Of a stretch of 64,000 bases of DNA, positions 41,898-49,957 are shown in pieces (positions within the stretch are counted from its first letter, which is position 1; every line of letters begins with the position of its first letter). Source of the stretch: an uncultured Collinsella sp. (GTDB lineage: Bacteria > Actinomycetota > Coriobacteriia > Coriobacteriales > Coriobacteriaceae); NCBI GenBank assembly GCA_900754445.1, contig CAAECW010000117.1:5748-69747 (forward strand). Reading direction: 5' to 3'. The translations under genes and the position numbers were made by a program. The notes beneath the pieces were generated by a model. The model was not told the origin of the DNA. It searched no databases and was given only the letters and a program-made list of their open reading frames with translations.

Positions 41898-42009
41898 GCC
41901 CTGTGCGACTGGGGCATGCAGGCGCTCGTCGGCGTGGAACGACGAGGGCCAAGTCGAGAAGCCCGCTACAGCCTATGTGATTCAGGACGGCAAGTACATC
42001 GCTGCCTAG
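41898..42009 (+). pseudogene. Relic of a second livK (substrate-binding protein) gene
   Basis: Two short pieces of a LivK-like gene are joined. Bases 41907-41933 encode DWGMQALVG, identical to a segment in the middle of the intact LivK downstream. From 41935 a different frame encodes WNDEGQVEKPATAYVIQDG and then KYIAA with a stop at 42007-42009, matching the intact protein's C-terminus (WNDKGQVQKEPTAYVITDG, KYVQA). Everything between these parts is missing and the frame shifts at the join. The codons differ from livK, so this is a diverged paralogue that was lost by internal deletion, not a recent copy of the neighbour. Confidence 0.8.
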
Positions 42010-42280
42010 GTGCGCACAAAACGCGACCGGTGAGGCTGTTTTAATCAAGGCAGGGACGCTTGTAACAGAACGGAAACAATACTTTCACGCAATAAAGTGG
42101 CTAAACTGCATAAACCGACAGAAATACGCATCATTATGGATAAATGGACAAAACAAAAGAAAAGTTGAAATAATCGCCACTTTTCTCAACTAAAGCGTCT
42201 ACTATTTTGCGAACGCCGAACACGGCGAAGGATGGCCTGTCGGGTAACCGAAACCCGACGAGATTTGAGAGGAGAGCCGC
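42010..42280 (+). promoter_or_regulatory. Leader and promoter region of the liv operon
   Basis: No gene is seen. The stretch is A/T-rich up to about 42205, containing TACTAT (42200-42205) as a possible -10. Just before the ribosome binding site lie two hairpins: CGCCG/CGGCG at 42214-42227 and GTCGGGT/ACCCGAC at 42239-42259. They may stabilise or regulate the livK message. I recognise no riboswitch. Confidence 0.45.
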
Positions 42281-43468
42281 ATGTCGAGCCTCACCGGTAA
42301 GTCATTGAACCCTGTTATGAATCGCAGGAGCGTTATCGCGAGCGCAGCAGGTCTGGGGGCGATGTCCATTCTAGCTGGCTGCTCCTCCAACGGCGGCGAC
42401 AGCGGTTCCGCTTCGAGCGACGCTTCGTTTAAGATCGGCACCATCGGCCCGCTGACCGGCGCCAACGCGTCCTACGGCAAGTCCGTTACCCAGGGTGTCG
42501 AGCTTGGCTGCAAGGATTTCTCGACCAAGGAGCTGCCGCTTGCCAGCAAGGCCGAGGATGACCAGGCCGACGGCGAGAAGGCCGTCAACGCCTTCAACAC
42601 CCTGCTCGACTGGGGCATGCAGGCCCTCGTCGGCCCGACCACCACGGGTGCGTCGGTTGCCGTTGCCGCCGAGTGCGGTAACGACCCCAAGACGTTCATG
42701 ATCACCCCGTCCGCGTCCTCCGAGGACGTCACCGACGGCAAGGATTGCGTCTTCCAGGTTTGCTTTACCGACCCCAACCAGGGTGTCAACGCTGCCAAGT
42801 TCCTGGCCCAGAAGTATCCGAACGAGAAGTTCGTGCTGTTCTATAACTCCGGCGACGCCTATTCTTCGGGCATCGCAGATTCCTTTAAGGCTCAGGCCGC
42901 TGAGTCCAAGCTCGAGATTGTCGACGAGGAGACCTTTAAGGACGACTCCGCCACGAGCTTTACCAACCAGCTGACCAAGGCCAAGCAGGCCGGCGCCACC
43001 ATGATTTTCGCGCCGATCTACTACACGCCGGCGTCCGTCCTGCTCAAGAACGCCAAGGACATGGGCTACGACGTCAAGATGATGGGCTGCGACGGCATGG
43101 ACGGCATCCTGGGCGTTGAGGGCTTCGACACCTCTCTTGCCGAGGGTCTGCTGCTCATGACCCCGTTCTCCGCCGACGACGAGAAGAACGCCGACTTCGT
43201 TAACGCTTACAAGGATAAGTACGGCGATACCCCCGACCAGTTTGCCGCCGACGCCTACGACGGCGTGCACGCGGTGGCCGAGGCCGTCAAGGAGGCCGGT
43301 CTTGGTGTCGACGCCGATCCGACCGAGGCCGCCGAGAAACTGTCGAAGGCTATGCTCAAGATTACCGTTGACGGTCTGACCGGTAAGCTCACCTGGAACG
43401 ATAAGGGTCAGGTCCAGAAGGAGCCCACGGCGTACGTCATCACCGACGGCAAGTACGTACAGGCCTAA
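42281..43468 (+). CDS. livK: Branched-chain amino-acid ABC transporter, substrate-binding lipoprotein
   Basis: A 395-residue extracytoplasmic binding protein of the LivJ/LivK family. The N-terminus has a twin-arginine-like NRRSVIASAAGLGAMS and a lipobox LAGC (Cys about residue 33), so it is an anchored lipoprotein, possibly Tat-exported. The mature protein starts after a serine/glycine linker with FKIGTIGPLTGANASYG, the usual ligand-site opening, and includes MITPSASSEDVTDG and FYNSGDAYSSGIADSF. ATG at 42281 follows GAGAGGAGAG. First gene of livKHMGF; a hairpin pair after its stop probably sets a higher level for livK than for the permease genes. Confidence 0.93.
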   Translation: MSSLTGKSLNPVMNRRSVIASAAGLGAMSILAGCSSNGGDSGSASSDASFKIGTIGPLTGANASYGKSVTQGVELGCKDFSTKELPLASKAEDDQADGEKAVNAFNTLLDWGMQALVGPTTTGASVAVAAECGNDPKTFMITPSASSEDVTDGKDCVFQVCFTDPNQGVNAAKFLAQKYPNEKFVLFYNSGDAYSSGIADSFKAQAAESKLEIVDEETFKDDSATSFTNQLTKAKQAGATMIFAPIYYTPASVLLKNAKDMGYDVKMMGCDGMDGILGVEGFDTSLAEGLLLMTPFSADDEKNADFVNAYKDKYGDTPDQFAADAYDGVHAVAEAVKEAGLGVDADPTEAAEKLSKAMLKITVDGLTGKLTWNDKGQVQKEPTAYVITDGKYVQA

Positions 43469-43500
43469 TAGGCCGCCTTACATAGAGCGGTTTTGATCCC

Positions 43501-43561
43501 AAGCAGGGGAGGTTTTGGCCTTCCCTGCTTGCTTGGTATCTAGGGACGATGTAACGTCCCT
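43501..43561 (+). terminator. Two hairpins in the livK-livH gap (partial terminator or mRNA stabiliser)
   Basis: AAGCAGGGGAGG (43501-43512) pairs with CCTTCCCTGCTT (43519-43530); AGGGACG (43542-43548) pairs with CGTCCCT (43555-43561). The first, with a 6-base loop, resembles an attenuator. Such a structure between a binding-protein gene and its permease is a familiar way to limit read-through. Confidence 0.6.
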
Positions 43562-43607
43562 GTTTCATACATCAACTGGAAACCTATTCGAAAGGGGGAT
43601 GTGGAAC

Positions 43608-44489
43608 ATGACGGTCTTTATCCAATACCTGGTCAACGGCCTGTCCATGGGCAGCGTCTACGCCATCATCGCGTTGGGCTACACCATGGTCTACGGTATC
43701 GCCAAGATGCTGAACTTCGCTCACGGCGATGTCATCATGGTCGGTGCCTATGTCTCGTTCTGCGCCACGTCGTATCTCGGCCTCCCGGGCTGGGCATCTG
43801 TAGTTCTCTCTTGTGTGGTCTGTACCGTTCTCGGTGTTCTCATTGAGGGTCTGGCCTATAAGCCGCTGCGTCAAGCAGGCCCGCTGGCCGTTCTGATCAC
43901 GGCTATCGGCGTGTCTTACTTCCTGCAGAACGCCGCGCAGCTTCTGTGGGGCGCCACGCCCAAGAACTTCACTTCGCTCGTCACCTTCCAGGTGCCGGAG
44001 TTCTTGGCCAAGTTCAACGTAAGTGCCGTCTCGCTCGTCACCATCGTCGCCTGCCTGGTTATCATGGCCGGCCTGATGTTCTTTACAGGTAAGACCAAGA
44101 TGGGCAAAGCCATGCGCGCCGTGTCCGAGGACAAGGCCGCCGCTCAGCTCATGGGCATCAACGTCAACCGCACCATCTCGATGACGTTCGCCATCGGCTC
44201 TGCCCTTGCCGCCATCGCCGGTGTGCTCCTGTGCTCCTACTCGCCGGTGCTGCAGCCCACGACGGGTGCCATGCCTGGCATCAAAGCCTTCGACGCCGCC
44301 GTCTTCGGTGGCATCGGCTCCATCCCCGGCGCCTTTGTCGGTGGCATTCTCATCGGCATCATCGAGGCGATGGCACAGGCTTACATTTCCACGAGCCTTG
44401 CCAACTCCATCGTCTTTGGTGTTTTGATCATCGTCCTGCTCGTCAAGCCTGCCGGCCTCTTGGGCAAGTACGTCCCCGAGAAGGTGTAG
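43608..44489 (+). CDS. livH: Branched-chain amino-acid ABC transporter, permease
   Basis: A 293-residue permease with about eight hydrophobic helices. It opens FIQYLVNGLSMGSVYAIIALGYTMVYGI (shown here in part), has LNFAHGDVIMVGAY, and ends with FGGIGSIPGAFVGGILIGI, the conserved cytoplasmic-loop region that meets the ATPases. ATG at 43608 is favoured because AAAGGGGG (43591-43598) lies nine bases before; ATG at 43599 is too close to it. Pairs with LivM. Confidence 0.93.
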   Translation: MTVFIQYLVNGLSMGSVYAIIALGYTMVYGIAKMLNFAHGDVIMVGAYVSFCATSYLGLPGWASVVLSCVVCTVLGVLIEGLAYKPLRQAGPLAVLITAIGVSYFLQNAAQLLWGATPKNFTSLVTFQVPEFLAKFNVSAVSLVTIVACLVIMAGLMFFTGKTKMGKAMRAVSEDKAAAQLMGINVNRTISMTFAIGSALAAIAGVLLCSYSPVLQPTTGAMPGIKAFDAAVFGGIGSIPGAFVGGILIGIIEAMAQAYISTSLANSIVFGVLIIVLLVKPAGLLGKYVPEKV

Positions 44490-44498
44490 GTGAGCGTT

Positions 44499-45578
44499 AT
44501 GAAGTTTCTTAAAGATAAGCAGACGCGTCACGACTTTGTTACGTACGCCATGTGCATCGTGGCCTTCGCCATCGTGTTCTTTATGCAGCCGAACCACATG
44601 ATTCCGCGCATGATTGCCGGTCAGCTGGTCCCCATCACGGCCTACATTGTTATGGCCATCTCGCTTAACCTCGTCGTCGGTATTGCGGGCGACTTGTCGC
44701 TGGGCCACGCGGGCTTTATGAGCGTCGGCGCCTACACGGGCATCGTCACCGCGGTCGCCCTCGAGAGCGCCGTTCCCTCCGATCCGGTGCGCCTTATCAT
44801 CAGCATCGTGGTCGGCGCTATCGCCGCTGCCATCTTGGGCTTCTTGATTGGCATCCCGGTCCTGCGCCTGAGCGGCGACTATCTGGCCATCGTGACCCTG
44901 GCTTTTGGCGAGATCATCAAAGAGATTGTCACTTGCCTTATCGTGGGTGTCGACTCCCGCGGCCTGCACGTGATCTTTAACATCACGGGCAACTCTACGA
45001 TCGACGACCTGCACCTGCTCGAGGACGGCACCGCCATCATCAAGGGCGCCCAGGGCGCCTCGGGCGTGTCGACGTACTCGACCTTCCTCGCCGGTGCCAT
45101 CCTGGTCATGGTCGCGCTCGTGATCGTGCTCAACCTGGTTCGCAGCCGTACCGGCCGTGCCATTATGGCCGTGCGCGATAACAAGATTGCAGCCGAGTCC
45201 GTAGGCATCTCCGTCACCGAGTACCGCATGATCGCCTTCGTGGTTTCCGCTGCCCTCGCCGGTGCTGCCGGAGCTCTCTTCGGCGGTAACTTCTCGCAGC
45301 TTTCCGCCACCAAGTTCGACTTCAACACGTCCATCCTCATCCTGGTGTTCGTGGTCTTGGGTGGTCTTGGCAATATGCGCGGCTCCGTTATCGCGGCGGC
45401 GTTGCTCACGGTGCTTCCCGAGCTGCTCCGTCAGTTCTCGGACTACCGCATGCTCATCTACGCCATCGTGCTGATCCTGGTCATGATCTTTACCAACAAC
45501 CCGCGGCTTAAGGCGTTCTTCGGTCGCGTCAAGGACCGCTTTGCTTCCAAGAAGGAGGTGGCAGCCGATGCCCAGTAA
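44499..45578 (+). CDS. livM: Branched-chain amino-acid ABC transporter, permease
   Basis: A 359-residue second permease with about ten hydrophobic segments. Landmarks: LNLVVGIAGDLSLGHAGFMSVGAY, IPVLRLSGDYLAIVTLAFGEI, and VVLGGLGNMRGSVIAAALLTVLPE, the ATPase-coupling loop. The region around residues 160-190 (NITGNSTIDDLHLLEDG) is an extra external loop. Start may be ATG 44499 (AGGTGAG upstream) or GTG 44490; the first is chosen. It overlaps livG by 11 bases. Confidence 0.92.
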   Translation: MKFLKDKQTRHDFVTYAMCIVAFAIVFFMQPNHMIPRMIAGQLVPITAYIVMAISLNLVVGIAGDLSLGHAGFMSVGAYTGIVTAVALESAVPSDPVRLIISIVVGAIAAAILGFLIGIPVLRLSGDYLAIVTLAFGEIIKEIVTCLIVGVDSRGLHVIFNITGNSTIDDLHLLEDGTAIIKGAQGASGVSTYSTFLAGAILVMVALVIVLNLVRSRTGRAIMAVRDNKIAAESVGISVTEYRMIAFVVSAALAGAAGALFGGNFSQLSATKFDFNTSILILVFVVLGGLGNMRGSVIAAALLTVLPELLRQFSDYRMLIYAIVLILVMIFTNNPRLKAFFGRVKDRFASKKEVAADAQ

Positions 45579-46428
45579 ATTTGAGTTCAACAAGGGCAAG
45601 ATGGTCCCGTATCCTTCTGGCGCCATCGTTCCCGACCGCGATCTGGGCGAGCGCCCGGCGCTCGAGTGCATCCACCTGGGCATTGAGTTCGGCGGCCTTA
45701 AGGCGGTCGACGATTTTAGCCTGACCATCGGCAAGACCGAGATCGCCGGTCTCATCGGCCCCAACGGTGCCGGCAAGACCACGGTCTTCAACCTGCTTAC
45801 CAAGGTGTACCAGCCCACACACGGCACCATCCTGCTCGACGGTGAGGACACCTCGGGCAAGTCCGTCTATCAGGTCAATCGCATGGGCATTGCCCGTACA
45901 TTCCAGAACATTCGCCTGTTTAACACCATGACGGTGGAGGATAACGTTAAGGTCGGCCTGCACAACCAGGAGCGTTACTCCGGCTTTGAGGGCGTGCTAC
46001 GCCTGCCGACGTATTGGAAGCACGAGAAGGCCGCCCACGAGCGCGCCATGGAGCTGCTGTCCATCTTTGACATGGAGCACTTGGCAAATGAACAGGCCGG
46101 CTCGCTTCCCTATGGTGCCCAGCGTCGTCTGGAAATCGTCCGCGCGCTTGCCACCAACCCCAAGCTGCTGCTGCTCGACGAGCCTGCCGCCGGCATGAAC
46201 CCGTCCGAGACCGCGGAGCTCATGGAGAACATCGTCAAGATTCGCGACACCTTCGGCATCGCCATCATGCTTATCGAGCATGATATGTCGCTCGTTATGA
46301 ACATCTGCGAGGGCATTTGCGTGCTTAACTTTGGCAAGGTCATCGCCAAGGGCACGGCCGAGGAAATCCAGAACAACGACGCCGTTATCGAGGCGTATCT
46401 GGGCAAGCAGGATAAGGGGGAGAACTAA
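45568..46428 (+). CDS. livG: Branched-chain amino-acid ABC transporter, ATPase
   Basis: A 286-residue ATPase. Walker A is GPNGAGKTT, the Q-loop is in IARTFQNIRLF, the signature motif is replaced by LPYGAQRRLEI (usual in LivG), Walker B is LLLLDEPAAG, and the switch histidine is in LIEHDMSL. The N-terminal ~30 residues (PSKFEFNKGKMVPYPSGAIV) extend the standard LivG length by about 25 residues. ATG at 45568 has AAGGAGG upstream and lies inside the last codons of livM. Confidence 0.93.
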   Translation: MPSKFEFNKGKMVPYPSGAIVPDRDLGERPALECIHLGIEFGGLKAVDDFSLTIGKTEIAGLIGPNGAGKTTVFNLLTKVYQPTHGTILLDGEDTSGKSVYQVNRMGIARTFQNIRLFNTMTVEDNVKVGLHNQERYSGFEGVLRLPTYWKHEKAAHERAMELLSIFDMEHLANEQAGSLPYGAQRRLEIVRALATNPKLLLLDEPAAGMNPSETAELMENIVKIRDTFGIAIMLIEHDMSLVMNICEGICVLNFGKVIAKGTAEEIQNNDAVIEAYLGKQDKGEN

Positions 46429-47142
46429 ATGGCAGAGCCGATGCTTTCCGTCTACAACATCAATGTCTGGTACGGCGCCATCCACGCCATCAAGGACATC
46501 TCCTTTAACGTTAACGAGGGCGAGATCGTGGCTCTGATTGGTGCGAACGGTGCCGGCAAGTCCACAACGCTCAAGACTGTCTCGGGCCTGCTGCGTTCCA
46601 AGACCGGCTCCATCAAGTTTATGGGCGAGGACATTACCCATACGCCTGCCGACAAGCTGGTGGGCAAGGGCCTGGCTCAGGTCCCCGAGGGCCGTCGCGC
46701 CTTTCTGCAGATGACGGTCGAGGAGAACCTGGAGATGGGCGCCTACACGCAGCCCAAGTCCACGGTTGCTCCGGGCCTTGAGCGCGTCTACGAGCAGTTC
46801 CCGCGCCTTAAGGAACGCCGTCGCCAGGTCGCCGGCACCCTTTCGGGCGGCGAGCAGCAGATGCTCGTTATGGGCCGCGCCCTTATGAGTAACCCCAAGC
46901 TGCTCATGCTCGACGAGCCTTCCATGGGCCTGGCGCCGATTCTGATTGAGCAGATCTTCCAGATTGTCGAGGACCTGCACAAGGCCGGCACCACGGTACT
47001 TCTGGTCGAGCAGAACGCGCAGATGGCGCTCTCGATCGCCACGCGCGGCTACGTGCTCGAGACCGGCAAGATCACCATGACCGGCACCGGCCAAGAGCTC
47101 CTGCACGACGATAACGTCCGCAAGGCCTATCTTGGTGGTTAA
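46429..47142 (+). CDS. livF: Branched-chain amino-acid ABC transporter, ATPase
   Basis: A 237-residue ATPase, normal length for LivF. Walker A is GANGAGKST, the Q-loop lies in LAQVPEGRRAF, the signature is LSGGEQQMLVMGRAL, Walker B is LLMLDEPSMG, and the switch region is VLLVEQNAQMAL. It forms a heterodimer with LivG. ATG begins right after the livG stop, with GGGGGAGAACTAA as a ribosome binding site. Last gene of the operon, followed by a 12-bp hairpin. Confidence 0.94.
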   Translation: MAEPMLSVYNINVWYGAIHAIKDISFNVNEGEIVALIGANGAGKSTTLKTVSGLLRSKTGSIKFMGEDITHTPADKLVGKGLAQVPEGRRAFLQMTVEENLEMGAYTQPKSTVAPGLERVYEQFPRLKERRRQVAGTLSGGEQQMLVMGRALMSNPKLLMLDEPSMGLAPILIEQIFQIVEDLHKAGTTVLLVEQNAQMALSIATRGYVLETGKITMTGTGQELLHDDNVRKAYLGG

Positions 47143-47145
47143 CTA

Positions 47146-47173
47146 GTTACGCGGTTTTACCAAACCGCGTAAC
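47146..47173 (+). terminator. Hairpin after livF
   Basis: GTTACGCGGTTT (47146-47157) and AAACCGCGTAAC (47162-47173) make a perfect 12-bp stem with a 4-base loop only four bases after the livF stop. There is no T tract, so it may protect the 3' end or act with the larger structure just downstream. Confidence 0.6.
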
Positions 47174-47186
47174 GGCTCGACGCTGC

Positions 47187-47285
47187 AAGCCCGCCAGAGC
47201 GGCAATCTGCCTTTCAACTTCGGCGGCATGACCAGAAGGTCAATGCCGCCTCGTTTCAAGGCACCTTGCTCGCTCTGGCGGGCTT
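47187..47285. repeat. Large nested palindrome (15-bp outer stem)
   Basis: A perfect 15-bp outer stem, AAGCCCGCCAGAGCG (47187-47201) with CGCTCTGGCGGGCTT (47271-47285), encloses TGCCTT/AAGGCA and an inner GGCGGCAT-GACC stem with GGTC-ATGCCGCC (47222-47250). It can fold as one ~100-base hairpin with a terminal AGAA loop. It looks like a mobile palindromic repeat or a structured RNA rather than a simple terminator. Confidence 0.6.
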
Positions 47286-47359
47286 TCGCTGTCGTTGCCA
47301 AAACATCGACGTCCCCAACGACTACTTTGTATAAACCTGACCCCCTGGCTTCAAAATAG

Positions 47360-47391
47360 GGCCCCGTTCTGGAGTGTTTCGGAACGGGGCC
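47360..47391. terminator. Terminator between liv operon and zinc-ribbon gene
   Basis: GGCCCCGTTC-type stem (47360-47369 with 47382-47391, ten pairs) closes a 12-base loop just after the stop side of the minus-strand gene. Likely shared by convergent transcripts. Confidence 0.65.
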
Positions 47392-47422
47392 TTGGTGGTT
47401 GGGGTCTACTGGGTTTTGTTCG

Positions 47423-49021
47423 CTAATCTACCTTTTGTCCGCATGTGGGGCAGAACTGGGCTTCGGGTACGAGCGGGGTTCCGCAGTGACGGCAGAAGCG
47501 GGCAGGCTCGGTTGGAGCTGCCGGTGCTGTGGGCGTCGCCGGTGCTGTGGGCGTCGCGACGTTCTGCTGGGCGCCCTTCTGGCGGCGAAGCTGCTTTCGC
47601 TGGGGCTTGGGTGCTGTGGTTGCCATACCGTTTGCGGCCTTTACACGCTTCTTGCGGATGCAAAGGACAACGATCGCGCCGCCGATGATAAGGACAATCG
47701 CCACGCCACCGCCAATAACAAACGGCAGGTGAGTCTGGACAAAGTACAGCACATCCTCGGGCAGCGAGTGGGGAATGTTCGATTTATAAATGTTCACGTG
47801 GAGTGTGGTGGGGTCATTCTCGTCGAAATAGGTTGCCAAAATCTTGCGATCGCCGTTCATGAACGAAAGTTGGTCGCACCAATGAGAGTCAAACTCGCTC
47901 TTTGCCCCGGTCTGAGCATCGACTAGGCATGCTGAGGACTTGTCGTCGTCTGAGTATTTTCCAAGTAAGATGCTGCCATCATGCGAAATATCGCAGAGAT
48001 ATCCATCGCCGAAGGGAAAAGCAATCGAGCTGATGGTCTCGCCGCCATTTAAATCATAAATACTAAGATTCGCATCCTCTTCATTTAAATAGTAATAGCC
48101 GTCATCTTCTTCAAAAAGATCGTTCGATCCCTTCTTTGTATAGAGGGCATAAAACTCCGCTGAAGGATATGAATAAAGCCATTCAGGAGCGTGGTCGTCA
48201 TCGTTGAAAAGAGCACTCATATTTCCATCGCGGTCAGCTTTTATTAATGCGGTGTCGCTCTGAAGATAAATATCGTCTGAGTTCAAGCTGGAAAAATCCC
48301 ATCCGATGTCTGAAGACCTATCGTCTTTCTTTACGCTGACGGTTTTTAATTCCGTTGATCCCGTATCGCAATTGAGAACTTTAAGCGCAACAACGCCCTT
48401 CTTAGTATTGTCCTGGAGGGTATATAAACGGCCCATGTCGTTTGAGTAGATGTACCAAGAGTCATCTTTATCTGGTTGATATGTCTGGATTAGCTTGTCG
48501 GATTCGAGGTCATAGATCTCGATTTTTTTAAGCTCAGATTCATTGTCATAGTGTTCCACGGCTGCCCTATTACCGTCGTAAGAGACGGTTGTACTGGTGT
48601 AGGCATATTTGGCCGAAGTGATGGGATGGGCTGTTTGGGAATGATTTTCTGGAGAGAATACGACCAAATTATTGCCGTCTTGCCAGTAGAGTTGATTGTT
48701 GGATGTGGGGCAAGCGGAGCCAAGGCTATTTTCCGGGATGGCGATGGGGCTTGAGCTGCCATCGCTGTAATTGATGAGAGAAATCCTCTTTAAGCCGTCA
48801 TCATCATCGTAATCGTACAGATAGCCGAATTTTCTATCGCCGTTTGTTCTGATATCCGAGTATTCACTACTTACCTTAAAGCTGTACGACTTCTCAAGTT
48901 CAGGCGTCGGTACGCTGCCGCTGGCTAATGCTGCTGGAGGGGCTGCGAGCGGAGACAAGGCCGCGATCAGGCCGATGGCGACTGCTGCGATCCTTCCGCT
49001 CTTTTGGATGCTCTTAAACAT
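47423..49021 (-). CDS. Membrane protein with extracytoplasmic propeller-like domain and C-terminal zinc ribbon
   Basis: A 532-residue protein. A signal-like N-terminus (residues ~8-34) leads to a ~390-residue external domain rich in D, Y and S with repeated beta-strand patterns (for example KKIEIYDLESDKLIQTY, KVLNCDTGSTELKTV, ASLVDAQTG-like CLVDAQTGAKSEF), suggestive of a beta-propeller. A membrane helix (~434-460, IGGGVAIVLIIGGAIVVLCI) follows, then a basic/proline-alanine-threonine linker and a zinc ribbon CRHCGTPLVPEAQFCPTCG at the C-terminus, which would be cytosolic. The central part is much richer in A/T than the surrounding genes and uses rarer codons (ATA, AAA), suggesting acquisition by transfer. 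Family unknown; an envelope sensor is a guess. Confidence 0.8.
   Translation of the reverse strand: MFKSIQKSGRIAAVAIGLIAALSPLAAPPAALASGSVPTPELEKSYSFKVSSEYSDIRTNGDRKFGYLYDYDDDDGLKRISLINYSDGSSSPIAIPENSLGSACPTSNNQLYWQDGNNLVVFSPENHSQTAHPITSAKYAYTSTTVSYDGNRAAVEHYDNESELKKIEIYDLESDKLIQTYQPDKDDSWYIYSNDMGRLYTLQDNTKKGVVALKVLNCDTGSTELKTVSVKKDDRSSDIGWDFSSLNSDDIYLQSDTALIKADRDGNMSALFNDDDHAPEWLYSYPSAEFYALYTKKGSNDLFEEDDGYYYLNEEDANLSIYDLNGGETISSIAFPFGDGYLCDISHDGSILLGKYSDDDKSSACLVDAQTGAKSEFDSHWCDQLSFMNGDRKILATYFDENDPTTLHVNIYKSNIPHSLPEDVLYFVQTHLPFVIGGGVAIVLIIGGAIVVLCIRKKRVKAANGMATTAPKPQRKQLRRQKGAQQNVATPTAPATPTAPAAPTEPARFCRHCGTPLVPEAQFCPTCGQKVD
47520..47555. repeat. 18-bp tandem duplication in the zinc-ribbon gene linker
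   Basis: GCCGGTGCTGTGGGCGTC occurs twice in tandem (47520-47537, 47538-47555). On the coding strand it gives two copies of a six-residue unit (TAPATP-like) in the proline/alanine/threonine linker just before the zinc ribbon. Copy number may vary between strains. Confidence 0.8.
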
Positions 49022-49150
49022 GGCAATCCTTTCCTCTGGATACGAATGTCGATACTGCTATGGTTGACCAAGATTTGCGAACCATGTTGCGCAACATTTA
49101 CCATCGGCAACATTTTTCGGCAGCCGTGCCGTCCCCAAGAGATCATTCTG

Positions 49151-49217
49151 AGTTGCGGTGAAATAGGGACTGAATACGGGCCCCAGAGGCCAAAACAGTC
49201 CCTATTCCACCGCAACT
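49151..49217. repeat. 22-bp near-perfect inverted repeat
   Basis: Arms at 49151-49172 and 49196-49217 are inverted copies with one mismatch, starting AGTTGCGGTG and containing ATAGGGACTG. The 23-base loop includes GGGCCCC. It lies between the divergent zinc-ribbon and cutC genes, 60 bases before cutC. No T tract follows. It looks like a dispersed palindromic element. Confidence 0.75.
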
Positions 49218-49276
49218 TCATGGGGATGTGTGACAATGCCCGTCGGAAAACATCTGCTGTCATTGGGGGCCTATCT

Positions 49277-49954
49277 ATGCTGTACGAGTTTTGTGCCGAG
49301 AACTTTGAGCGAGTGCCGGCGGCCATCGAGGCCGGTGCGGGGCGCATTGAGCTGTGTGACAACCTCGCCGTCGGTGGCACCACGCCTTCCGCCGGCGTTA
49401 TTAGCGCTACAGTCAGCTACGCTCACGAGCATGACGCGCGAGTGATGTGCATGATTCGTCCGCGTGGTGGAGACTTTCATTACAACCAGGACGAGTTACG
49501 TATGATGGAGATGGACCTGGGCCTTGCCGTGAGCGCCGGCGTCGATGGCCTGGTCTTTGGATGCTGCAAGCCCTGTGCCGGCGGATGGGCGCTCGACGAG
49601 CTCACCCTCGGCGCCCTTGTGATGGCTGCGGGCTGCGCGACCGAGGAGTGCAAACGCGAGTCCCTTGACATCACCTTCCACATGGCATTTGACCAGCTCT
49701 CGCCCGAGGCTCAGCTCGATGCGATTGATACGCTCGCCGACTGCGGCGTCACGCGCATTCTGACGCACGGTGGTGCTGCCGGTACGCCGATCGAGGACAA
49801 CTTCGAAAACCTGGCTCGTTTAATCGAGTATGCGGGCGATCGTTTGACCATCCTTCCCGGCGGCGGCATCACTACGGCAAATCGCGACGCGGTCGCGGCG
49901 GCGCTAGGCGTCTCCGAGCTCCATGGCACCAAGATCGTGCCGCTGGAGGCATAG
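49277..49954 (+). CDS. cutC: CutC family protein
   Basis: A 225-residue TIM-barrel-like protein of the CutC (copper homeostasis) family. The family signatures are present: YEFCAENFERVPAAIEAGAGRIELC (in part), NLAVGGTTPSAG, VMCMIRPRGGDF, DGLVFGCCK-like segment, FHMAFDQ, RILTHGGAAG and ILPGGGIT. The link to copper is historical and has been questioned for some family members. The start at ATG 49277 is set by the family N-terminus and GGGGG upstream; a longer frame from 49004 crosses the inverted repeat. The next gene starts four bases after its stop, so they form an operon. Confidence 0.9.
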   Translation: MLYEFCAENFERVPAAIEAGAGRIELCDNLAVGGTTPSAGVISATVSYAHEHDARVMCMIRPRGGDFHYNQDELRMMEMDLGLAVSAGVDGLVFGCCKPCAGGWALDELTLGALVMAAGCATEECKRESLDITFHMAFDQLSPEAQLDAIDTLADCGVTRILTHGGAAGTPIEDNFENLARLIEYAGDRLTILPGGGITTANRDAVAAALGVSELHGTKIVPLEA

Positions 49955-49957
49955 CCC

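Noticed and set aside
43584..45860. A 758-codon frame on the minus strand opposite livH/livM
   Set aside because: Antisense to clear ABC permease genes; low-complexity D/H/E/G-rich sequence without domains.
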